NCBI GenBank assembly: GCA_010671975.1
Contig: JAAHIA010000113.1
Span: 1 to 12,167, forward strand
Direction: 5' to 3'
From: Leptolyngbya sp. SIO4C1
GTDB taxonomy: Bacteria; Cyanobacteriota; Cyanobacteriia; Phormidesmidales; Phormidesmidaceae
Length of the DNA stretch: 12,167 bases
The position numbers were made by a program, and so were the translations under genes. The notes beneath the pieces are model-generated. The model searched no databases and had not been told where the DNA came from. It worked only from the letters and a program-made list of their open reading frames with translations. This document shows positions 6,429 through 12,167 of this stretch, piece by piece. The first letter of the stretch is position 1; every line of letters begins with the position of its first letter.

Positions 6429-6740
6429 TCAAACCCGAAACGGCTCAGATTTTTCAGTGAAGTGGAGCGGCAGCACTGATTCAATATTTTCAGTTGGGTG
6501 CGGCACGATGTAGTAAGAGGTCATCTGACCATTGCAAGGACAGTCGTTGGCTACCTTAATGCCGGCTGCAACGGCGCGGTTGACTTCGCCCACCTGACCC
6601 CGCACCACCACAAACTGATGGCCGCTGTCGGCCTGATTGATGCCCAGCAGCGTCACGCGACCCGCCTTGACCATCGCATCTGCTGCGGCTAGCGAAGCCG
6701 GATAGCCGTGCGTTTCAATCACCCCAATCGCCATAGGCAT
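6429..6740 (-). CDS. ccmK3: Carboxysome shell protein CcmK3
   Basis: A single-BMC-domain shell protein, 103 residues (CcmK3 is usually 102-103). Seen: MAIGVIETHGYP, LAAADAMVKAGRVTL (18-32), a changed pore segment INQADSGHQ (34-42), VVRGQVGEVNRAV, SYYIVPHPTEN (75-85) and the short end LPLHFTEKSEPFRV. The SYYIVPHPTEN and EKxxxFR ending match CcmK3; the pore has A37-D38-S39 in place of the I-G-S of CcmK1/K2 and A-G-S of CcmK4 here. CcmK3 is thought not to assemble alone but to modulate K4 hexamers. A CPC motif (C67, C69) lies in the loop after helix B. GGGAG lies nine bases before the ATG. Upstream (6741-6874) a TATAGT (minus strand, 6774-6779) may be a -10 box, with no good -35. Confidence 0.93.
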   Translation of the reverse strand: MPMAIGVIETHGYPASLAAADAMVKAGRVTLLGINQADSGHQFVVVRGQVGEVNRAVAAGIKVANDCPCNGQMTSYYIVPHPTENIESVLPLHFTEKSEPFRV

Positions 6741-6843
6741 AAGCAGGAACTCCCTATCGAGAAGATGTGATCAACTATATCGCGTTAGCCGACGCGGCAG
6801 ATAGGCGCAAGCCAGAGGGCCGAGCCCAAATTTCGTCTGCTAT

Positions 6844-6876
6844 CTTCTGTCTTCGATACTGCCGCCTTCTGCCTTC
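6844..6876. repeat. Degenerate CTTCTG-type direct repeat
   Basis: CTTCTGTCTTC (6844-6854) recurs with one change as CTTCTGCCTTC (6866-6876), 22 bases apart, with related CTTC units between. It resembles the degenerate heptamer tandem repeats found between genes in many cyanobacteria. It covers the stop region of the upstream unknown gene (stop at 6875-6877) and lies in the leader side of ccmK3. It may be chance in a pyrimidine-rich stretch. Confidence 0.35.
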
Positions 6877-7462
6877 AAACCTTAATCGCACTCGGCTCGG
6901 CCACAGCCGCAATAATCCGCTGGCAGCCTGATTCTGGATAGGCCCAATCGCAGTAGCATTCTTTAGGGTTGCCCCAGCACAGGCTCAGGTAGAGCTCGCT
7001 GCGGGTGGCGCTCACCTCGGCCCATTCACTTTCGAGAATATGCTGATTGACTTTTTCGAGTGTTAGCAGCTGCGGTGAATGGCCGGCGCGCCACAGCCGC
7101 ATGCCCTCAATCGAGGTGCGCCAGAACTGGATCACGTCAGGCTTAGCCGCAATCAGCGCGGCTTTGTCTTCTGGAATGGCGGCAAGCTGTGGATGCAGCT
7201 CAGGAAAGCGCACGGTGCGATCGCGAAACGTGCACTGGTGCCAAATAATGCCAGAAACGCCGTGCTCGCGCTGATACTGATGAATCTGCTCGCGAAAATC
7301 TTGGAACACAAACACCTTACTGAGCTTGTGTGCCCCCAGCGCTTTGGCAATGACTGGGTTCTCTAGCCGCTGCTCCGTTGACAACAGCACCCGATCGCCT
7401 CGCCAAGTCGCTTCGAGTTCTTGATCAAGGATGTCGAGGAGCTGTTGCGTGGTATAAACCAT
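6875..7462 (-). CDS. Unknown cysteine-containing protein upstream of ccmK3
   Basis: A soluble protein of 195 residues that I do not recognise. It opens MVYTTQQLLDILDQELEATW, a likely helix with coiled-coil character, then KVFVFQDFREQIHQYQREHGVSGIIWHQC (49-77), which could be an alpha/beta unit. The rest is tryptophan-rich (W20, W74, W114, W124, W147, W163, W173). Near the C-terminus are C162, C169, C171 and C180 with W163 and W173 between, spacing C-x6-C-x-C-x8-C, which could bind metal. No signal peptide or membrane span. The start ATG 7460-7462 has GGAG only two bases before it. It lies 134 bases upstream of ccmK3 and 112 bases downstream of the nucleoside hydrolase, all on one strand, so a shared transcript is possible. 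Base composition matches its neighbours, so it is probably a real, resident gene. Confidence 0.78.
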   Translation of the reverse strand: MVYTTQQLLDILDQELEATWRGDRVLLSTEQRLENPVIAKALGAHKLSKVFVFQDFREQIHQYQREHGVSGIIWHQCTFRDRTVRFPELHPQLAAIPEDKAALIAAKPDVIQFWRTSIEGMRLWRAGHSPQLLTLEKVNQHILESEWAEVSATRSELYLSLCWGNPKECYCDWAYPESGCQRIIAAVAEPSAIKV

Positions 7463-7574
7463 GACTCCGCAAGCGTTGAGGGGATGGGTCGGCTGATTTT
7501 ATTCTATCAAGCGGCTTCGATTGTGCTAGTGGGATTCTATTGGGTCAAATATAGGGTTTGTGGGAGGCTGGCGT

Positions 7575-8498
7575 CTATAGATAGCTCAGCTGAGTCGTGA
7601 GCAGATCGTATAGGCCAGCAGCGTCGACAGAGTCGGTAATGCTGACGTTAGGCGGGCCGCTGTGCCACCAGTCTACTACGGTGCGACCCAGCGTATGCTG
7701 CCCCTGGGTTTCAATCGCGACCTGGGCCGGGCGAGTGGTAAACAGGTCGGGCTGCAGCAGGTAGGCAATCACGCAGGGGTCGTGCAGCGGGGCACCGGCC
7801 ATGCCGTAGCGCTCAATGTCAGGGGTGCCGTAGTAGGTCAGCAGATCGGCGGCGGCTTGAGCAGCGGGCCGGTTGATGTGGCGAATGGCGGCGAGCCGCT
7901 CGGGCGTCGTGAGGACCTGGTGGGTGGTATCGAGCGTGATCAGGGTGATCGGAATCCCAGCTGTGAAGACCACCTGGGCCGCATGCGGATCGACGTAGAC
8001 GTTAAATTCGGCAGCCGGTGTGATGTTGCCGTGGGTGACCGCGCCGCCCATGATCACGAGTTCGGCGATTTTAGAGACAATCTGCGGCGCTTTGATCAGC
8101 GCCACAGCGAGGTTGGTCAGCGGACCTAGCATGGCGAGCGTCATGGGGACCGGCGCGCTCAGCAGCTGCTCAATTAGAAAGTCAACGCCGTGCTGCGGTT
8201 GTAGGCGCTGCTGCGGGTCGGGCAGCGTCGCTCCCTGCAGCCCAGTAGCGCCATGCACTTCGACAGCAGTCTGCAGCGGCTGCAGCAGCGGCCTGGGGCA
8301 GCCGGCATAGACAGGCACGGTTTGATCGGCGAGCTCGCAGAGCTTGAGCGCGTTGGTGGCCGTCAGCGCCAGGGGTACATTGCCAGCGACGGTGGTGATA
8401 CCGAGCAGGTCGAGCTGCTGAGGGGCAGTAAAGGCGAGCAGCAGCGCGATCGCATCGTCTACGCCCGGGTCGCAGTCAATAATCAAAGGCCGTGCCAT
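7575..8498 (-). CDS. Inosine-uridine-preferring nucleoside hydrolase (RihA-like)
   Basis: This enzyme hydrolyses the N-glycosidic bond of ribonucleosides to base and ribose for salvage. From ATG 8498 it has 307 residues, normal for the family. The hallmark IIDCDPGVDDA (6-16) gives the Ca2+-binding aspartates D10 and D15 and the catalytic D14. Further family motifs are TVAGN (36-40), VHGATGL (81-87), IMGGAVTHGN (149-158), PAAEFNVYVDP (161-171; E164, N166) and GAPLHDP (235-241; H239, D240). Overall layout is closest to the pyrimidine-preferring RihA/RihB type, but substrate choice cannot be settled here. A GTG at 8519 would add seven residues (NLRELA before the ATG); I prefer the ATG because family members start directly before the DCDPG motif. 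It diverges from the SLH lipoprotein gene. Confidence 0.93.
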   Translation of the reverse strand: MARPLIIDCDPGVDDAIALLLAFTAPQQLDLLGITTVAGNVPLALTATNALKLCELADQTVPVYAGCPRPLLQPLQTAVEVHGATGLQGATLPDPQQRLQPQHGVDFLIEQLLSAPVPMTLAMLGPLTNLAVALIKAPQIVSKIAELVIMGGAVTHGNITPAAEFNVYVDPHAAQVVFTAGIPITLITLDTTHQVLTTPERLAAIRHINRPAAQAAADLLTYYGTPDIERYGMAGAPLHDPCVIAYLLQPDLFTTRPAQVAIETQGQHTLGRTVVDWWHSGPPNVSITDSVDAAGLYDLLTTQLSYL

Positions 8499-8573
8499 AG
8501 CCAGTTCGCGAAGATTCACGCCGACTTTTACTGTACGACAGCAAGGTAAGCTAGCGTAGAAATGTTCTTGTCG

Positions 8574-8589
8574 ACGTTGCCCTCAACGT
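8574..8589 (+). promoter_or_regulatory. Hairpin just before the lipoprotein start
   Basis: ACGTTG and CAACGT form a perfect 6-bp stem around CCCT, ending eight bases before ATG 8598. Any ribosome-binding site (only a weak GTGAAG is seen) would sit at its foot, so it could limit translation. It may be chance. Confidence 0.35.
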
Positions 8590-8597
8590 GAAGCTGT

Positions 8598-9653
8598 ATG
8601 CGCTGGTTTAGTCTGAACTGGAAACGCTCAACCTGCGGGCTGAGCTTGGGTTTACTGGTTGTTTTAAGCGGCTGTGAAGGCAGTCAGCTCGGGGCTCGAC
8701 TGCAGCAAACGCTAGAAGCCGATCCGCAGGCCGAAGAGGCTGCTGACAGCGGTGATTTGACTGCAGATGCGTCCGACGAGACTGCAGCCACCGCAGCGGT
8801 GCCCGAACCAGGACAGGCCGACTTTATTGGGCCAGTGCGGCCAGAGGGGGCGCTAGTCGAGCAGCCAGCGCCGGAGCCAGAGACGACCGCTGGCTACACA
8901 GACGTTGCTCAGGCCCCCGACGAACTGCAGCCTTACCTACAGGATTTGCTGGCGCTAGAGATCTTAGACATCCGATCGGCGGACAGTGAGGAGGATGGGG
9001 CAGCAGCGGCTAAAACCTTTGGGCCAAATCAAATCTTGACTCGACGGGGGTTCGCCCGCTGGCTGCTGGCAGCCAACAATCAGTTCTATGCCGACCAAAG
9101 CGCAAAGCGCATTCGCCCCGCTGTTGGCAGCAGCCAGCCGGTCTTTCAGGATGTGCCCGCCAGCGATCCGGACTTTGGGGCAATCCAGGGCCTGGCCGAA
9201 GCCGGCATTATTCCGAGTCCCTTGACCGGCAGCTCCACAGTCGTCACTTTTCGCCCAGACGCGCCGCTGACCCGCAAGGATCTGGTGCTTTGGAAGGTGC
9301 CGCTAGATGCTCGGCAGCCGCTGCCGACCGCCACCGTAGAGGCGGTGCAGCAAACTTGGGGCTTTCAGGACGCGGCTAAGATTCAGCCGCCCGCCCTGCA
9401 GGCCGTTCTACTCGATCACCAAAACGGAGAATTTGCCAACATTCGCCGGGCCTTTGGCTACACGACGCTGTTTCAGCCGGATAAGGGCGTAACGCGAGCG
9501 GAGGCTGCTGCTGCCCTCTGGCGCTTTGGCAGCAGCACCGAAGGCATTACCGCTGTGGAACTGTTGGAGCGGTCTGATTCGCCCTCCGGAGAAGCGCTTG
9601 AGAGCGCCCCCGCCCCGATTGAACGCGCGCCCGCTCAAAAGACTGACGCCTAG
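8598..9653 (+). CDS. S-layer homology (SLH) domain lipoprotein
   Basis: A 351-residue envelope protein. The N-terminus is a lipoprotein signal: basic residues to R10, a hydrophobic core, then the lipobox LSGC with C26 as the lipidated residue. An acidic, A/P/E-rich linker (about 28-98) follows. Three SLH-like units come next: about 100-157 (YTDV ... LTRRGFARWLL), 183-235 (FQDVPASDPDFGAIQGLAEAGII ... FRPDAPLTRKDLVLW, read in two parts) and 256-310 (FQDAA ... FQPDKGVTRAEAAAALWRF). SLH domains bind cell-wall-linked polymers, so it probably bridges membrane and peptidoglycan. The C-terminal tail is rich in P, A and E. Single-SLH-array lipoproteins of unknown precise role are common in cyanobacteria. 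The M42 peptidase gene starts 10 bases after the stop, which indicates an operon. Confidence 0.88.
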   Translation: MRWFSLNWKRSTCGLSLGLLVVLSGCEGSQLGARLQQTLEADPQAEEAADSGDLTADASDETAATAAVPEPGQADFIGPVRPEGALVEQPAPEPETTAGYTDVAQAPDELQPYLQDLLALEILDIRSADSEEDGAAAAKTFGPNQILTRRGFARWLLAANNQFYADQSAKRIRPAVGSSQPVFQDVPASDPDFGAIQGLAEAGIIPSPLTGSSTVVTFRPDAPLTRKDLVLWKVPLDARQPLPTATVEAVQQTWGFQDAAKIQPPALQAVLLDHQNGEFANIRRAFGYTTLFQPDKGVTRAEAAAALWRFGSSTEGITAVELLERSDSPSGEALESAPAPIERAPAQKTDA

Positions 9654-9654
9654 T

Positions 9655-9658
9655 GGAG
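9655..9658 (+). promoter_or_regulatory. Ribosome-binding site deciding the peptidase start
   Basis: GGAG lies five bases before ATG 9664, directly after the lipoprotein stop codon (TAG, 9651-9653). It supports ATG 9664 over an in-frame ATG at 9526 inside the lipoprotein gene. Confidence 0.7.
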
Positions 9659-9663
9659 ACCAG

Positions 9664-10707
9664 ATGACGCTTTTGACTCAGGCGCAGCTTTCTGAGCTGA
9701 TTGAAGCTCTCGTGCTGTGTCATTCGCCCAGCGGTGCTGAAGACGAAATCAATGACTATCTGAAATGCTACCTCAGCGATTTGGGCGTAGCACATTGGCA
9801 GGATGACGCCGACAATCTGATTGTTAAGCTCCCAGGTGAGACATCGACAGGCGCGATCGCAATCACCGCTCATAAAGATGAGATTGGCGGCCTGGTCAAA
9901 GCTGTCGAAGCGGACGGGCGGGTTCAGGTGCGACGGCTGGGCGGCGCGTATCCCTGGGTTTATGGCGAGGGCGTAGTCGATTTACTCGGGGATGCGGCCA
10001 CCGTTAGCGGCGTTCTCAGCTTTGGCTCGCGTCACGTTTCACATGAATCGCCACAAAAAGTACAGCAGGAAGGGAAAGCCGTTCGCTGGGAAGATGCCTG
10101 GGTAGAAACCAAGCAGTCGCCGGCAGACCTAGCCGCGGCCGGAGTGCGGCCCGGCACGCGCGTCGTGGTGGGCAAGCATCGCAAGCGACCGTTTCGCCTA
10201 GGCGACTATCTAGCCAGCTACACGCTCGACAACAAGGCATCGCTGGCAATTTTGCTGGGTCTCGCCGCGCAGGTGAGCGCTCCCCCGGTAGATGTCTATC
10301 TCGTGGCCTCTGCGAAAGAAGAAGTCGGCGCGGTGGGGGCGCTGTTCTTCAGCCAGCGGCACGCCATTAGCCGCCTGATTGCGCTGGAGATCTGTCCGCT
10401 CTCGGCCGAATATGCGATCGCAGACGGTCCCGCGCCGGTGCTGCTCTCGCAAGACGGCTACGGCATCTACGACGAAGGGCTGAATCAGGAGATTCTGCAG
10501 GCGGCCCAGCGCGCCGAGATCCCCGTGCAGCAGGCAGCGATCAGCGGCTTTGGCAGCGATGCCTCGATTGCCATGAAGTTTGGCCATATTCCCAAAGGGG
10601 CCTGCCTCAGCTTTGCCACGCAAAATACGCACGGCTATGAGATCGCCCATCTAGGCGCGATTGAAAACTGCCTGAAGCTGCTGCTGGCCTACATTCATGG
10701 CAGCTAA
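9664..10707 (+). CDS. M42 family metallopeptidase (glutamyl aminopeptidase/FrvX type)
   Basis: A di-metal aminopeptidase of 347 residues, the usual M42 length; relatives form dodecameric TET shells that trim peptides in the cytoplasm. Likely metal ligands and catalytic residues are seen in order: H70 and D72 in ITAHKDEIGG, D189 in YTLDNKAS, E219-E220 in ASAKEEVGAVGA, E242 in ALEICP, and H323 in TQNTHGYE. The N-terminal SPSGAEDEI (21-29) is also family-typical. E242 stands where many M42 enzymes have an aspartate. Residues about 85-180 form the inserted dimerisation domain. It is translated after the SLH lipoprotein as its operon partner, although the two functions have no obvious link. Its stop TAA interlocks with the bioA stop. 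Some M42 relatives were once called cellulase M; peptidase is the safer call. Confidence 0.92.
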   Translation: MTLLTQAQLSELIEALVLCHSPSGAEDEINDYLKCYLSDLGVAHWQDDADNLIVKLPGETSTGAIAITAHKDEIGGLVKAVEADGRVQVRRLGGAYPWVYGEGVVDLLGDAATVSGVLSFGSRHVSHESPQKVQQEGKAVRWEDAWVETKQSPADLAAAGVRPGTRVVVGKHRKRPFRLGDYLASYTLDNKASLAILLGLAAQVSAPPVDVYLVASAKEEVGAVGALFFSQRHAISRLIALEICPLSAEYAIADGPAPVLLSQDGYGIYDEGLNQEILQAAQRAEIPVQQAAISGFGSDASIAMKFGHIPKGACLSFATQNTHGYEIAHLGAIENCLKLLLAYIHGS

Positions 10708-11978
10708 ACAAGCGAATCCAAAATCTCGGCAATCACCGCATAGACCTGCGCCAGCTCGGCCTCAGTAATGCAGTAGGGCGGCATCACATAGAGCACGTTG
10801 CCCAGCGGCCGCAGCAGCACGCCCGCCTCAATCGACCGCTGCCGAATGACCATCCCAACCTGATTGAGATAGGAGGTGTCTTCTGCGGTGACCACATCTA
10901 GGGCCGCAATCGTGCCAGTCACCCGCAGATTTTCTACGCGCGGATGGGCGCTAAAAGCGGCTAGCTGTTGCTGATGCAGCTGCTCCATCTGGGCAAAGGC
11001 GCTAAAGTTCTCTGCGGTCAGCTCGATCGCGGCTAGCGCCGCTGCACAGCCCAGCGGGTTCGCCGTGTAGCTATGGCCGTGGTAGAGCGTCTTCAGCGGG
11101 TTGTCGCTGTAGAAAGCCTGATAGATTTGCTCGGCGCAGACGGTGACTGCCAGCGGTAAGAAGCCGCCGGTGATGCCTTTAGAAAGACAGATGATATCGG
11201 GGGTCGTGTGCGATCGCGCGCAGGCAAACCAGTCGCCAGTGCGGCCAAAGCCGGTCATCACCTCGTCAAAGATCAGCAGCGTGTCGGCCTCGGTGGCCAG
11301 CTGACGCAGCTGTTGCAAAAACTCAGGCCGACACATCTGCATGCCCCCGGCCCCCTGCACCAGCGGCTCAATCAGGATGCCGGCACAGTCGCCCGCCGCC
11401 AGCACCGAGCGCAGCTGAGCCAGTGCCTGCTGCTCGCGCTCGGCTGCCGCTGTATCCGCCAAGTGCGTCGCCGGAAAGGGCACATATCGCACATTAAACA
11501 GCAGCTCATGAAACACCTGAGAAAAGACCGAGCGACCGCCGACCGCCATCGTGCCGAACGTGTCACCGTGATAGGCCCCCTCAAATGCTACAAAGGTTGA
11601 CCTAGGCCGATCGCGGTTGACCCAGTACTGATAGGCCATCTTCAGCGCCACTTCAACCGCCGTAGAGCCGTTGTCTGAAAAGAAGACGCGATCGAGGCCG
11701 GTAGGCAGCCGCTGCACCAGCTGCTCAGCCAGCTGCTCAGCCGGCGCGTGGCTAAAGCCTGAAAAAATCACCTGCTCTAGCTGCTGGGCCTGCTGATAGA
11801 TCGCCTCGGCAATTTTGGGATGCGCGTGGCCATGCGTATTCACCCACCAGCTAGAAATGGCATCGAGCAGCTGTCGACCGTCCGCTAGCTCCAGCCAAAC
11901 GCCCTGAGCCGACTTCACCTTGAGCTCGGGTGGCGCTGTCTTAGCCTGCGTGTAGGGATACCAAATATGAGGGTGCAT
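10704..11978 (-). CDS. bioA: Adenosylmethionine-8-amino-7-oxononanoate aminotransferase (DAPA aminotransferase)
   Basis: BioA transfers the amino group of S-adenosylmethionine to 8-amino-7-oxononanoate, giving 7,8-diaminononanoate in biotin synthesis. It has 424 residues, normal for the family. Seen: HIWYPYTQ at the N-terminus, AISSWWVNTHGHAHP (40-54), the PLP phosphate-binding DNGSTAVEVALKMA (102-115), AYHGDTFG (135-142), LIFDEVMTGFGRTG (235-248; D238 contacts the pyridine nitrogen), CLSKGITGG (264-272; K267 is the Schiff-base lysine) and HGHSYTANPLGCAAA (300-314). HIWYPYTQ and SSWW separate BioA from other class III aminotransferases. No Shine-Dalgarno sequence is seen before ATG 11976-11978. 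A 12-base tandem duplication at 11717-11740 encodes AEQLAEQL. Only 99 bases separate it from the transposase end upstream. Confidence 0.96.
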   Translation of the reverse strand: MHPHIWYPYTQAKTAPPELKVKSAQGVWLELADGRQLLDAISSWWVNTHGHAHPKIAEAIYQQAQQLEQVIFSGFSHAPAEQLAEQLVQRLPTGLDRVFFSDNGSTAVEVALKMAYQYWVNRDRPRSTFVAFEGAYHGDTFGTMAVGGRSVFSQVFHELLFNVRYVPFPATHLADTAAAEREQQALAQLRSVLAAGDCAGILIEPLVQGAGGMQMCRPEFLQQLRQLATEADTLLIFDEVMTGFGRTGDWFACARSHTTPDIICLSKGITGGFLPLAVTVCAEQIYQAFYSDNPLKTLYHGHSYTANPLGCAAALAAIELTAENFSAFAQMEQLHQQQLAAFSAHPRVENLRVTGTIAALDVVTAEDTSYLNQVGMVIRQRSIEAGVLLRPLGNVLYVMPPYCITEAELAQVYAVIAEILDSLV

Positions 11979-12077
11979 GTCTGAGTTCTGTCTGAATGAA
12001 GGATCTGATTTGAGCGTTTGAACAGAGGATGAAGGTTGTCGGGTGAACGAAAAAAAGCGCGGTGAGGTTAGAGAAGC

Positions 12078-12167
12078 TCAGTTGTACCAAAAGTCATGCC
12101 ATCTTTGAGAACTACTCAGATAACAAGCGCGCAGCGTCATCACCGCCTCAGCGCCTGCTTTAGACCA
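12078..12167 (-). CDS. Transposase C-terminal end, ISKra4-like, cut by the window edge
   Basis: The minus-strand frame is open from the window edge to TGA at 12078-12080: 29 residues opening WSKAGAEAVMTLRACYLSSS and ending RWHDFWYN. The pattern W-S-x-x-G-A-E-A-x-x-x-L-R-x-x-x-L ... F-W closely resembles the end of ISKra4-family transposases (a related ending also occurs in ISLre2). The rest of the gene lies outside the window, so I cannot say whether the element is whole or broken. Transcription would run toward bioA. I could not identify the element's terminal inverted repeat in 11979-12077, although an A7 run at 12050-12056 (T7 on the transposase strand) lies there. The family call rests on pattern memory of a short segment. 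Confidence 0.6.
   Translation of the reverse strand, partial: WSKAGAEAVMTLRACYLSSSQRWHDFWYN

Noticed and set aside
8499..8519. GTG start for the nucleoside hydrolase
   Set aside because: It adds seven residues not typical of the family, and neither start has a strong ribosome-binding site. ATG 8498 puts the DCDPG motif at the usual distance from the N-terminus.
9526..9663. Upstream extension of the M42 peptidase inside the lipoprotein gene
   Set aside because: The added 46 residues are low-complexity R/P/A out-of-frame translation of the lipoprotein C-terminus, and a GGAG site sits exactly before ATG 9664.
11717..11740. 12-base tandem repeat in bioA
   Set aside because: It encodes AEQLAEQL within a helix, keeps the frame and is a small duplication tolerated in a normal-length enzyme.

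Overview
The window is chromosomal DNA from a cyanobacterium. Four things show this: NdhH (photosynthetic NDH-1), ChlD (magnesium chelatase), a ccmK3-ccmK4 carboxysome shell pair, and at least 13 copies of the HIP1 octamer GCGATCGC (e.g. at 173, 971, 2548, 2591, 4264, 5944, 8446, 10414 and 11210), about one per 0.9 kb. The DNA is fairly GC-rich and there is no gap longer than 225 bases. Synteny alone does not let me name a genus.

Layout, left to right. 1-589 (-): the N-terminal half of an NdhH-type subunit whose quinone-site region is unusual. 814-1371 (+): a two-domain [2Fe-2S] thioredoxin-like ferredoxin. It converges with argC (1384-2355, -), which belongs to the short type 2 class. The two 3' ends are enclosed by an 11-bp inverted repeat that could terminate both. 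Upstream of argC on the same strand are a small SAM methyltransferase (2461-3087) and chlD (3224-5272).

A divergent gene of unknown function with two internal repeats (5383-6024, +) meets the 3' end of ccmK4. A leftward run follows: nucleoside hydrolase (7575-8498), an unknown cysteine-containing protein (6875-7462), ccmK3 (6429-6740) and ccmK4 (6021-6359). The ccmK3-ccmK4 satellite locus, away from any ccmK1/2-L-M-N-O genes in this window, is the usual cyanobacterial arrangement. A hairpin and a strong ribosome-binding site between the two may set their relative output. Rightward, an SLH-domain lipoprotein (8598-9653) and an M42 metallopeptidase (9664-10707) form a tight two-gene operon. It converges with bioA (10704-11978, -; biotin synthesis). 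The last 90 bases are the C-terminal end of a transposase resembling the ISKra4 family, pointing at bioA.

Most genes are housekeeping (electron transport, arginine, chlorophyll, biotin, carboxysome shell). I see no defence system, CRISPR array, prophage, rRNA or tRNA. The least explained parts are the two unknown proteins flanking the ccmK pair, the atypical NdhH and several small inverted repeats.
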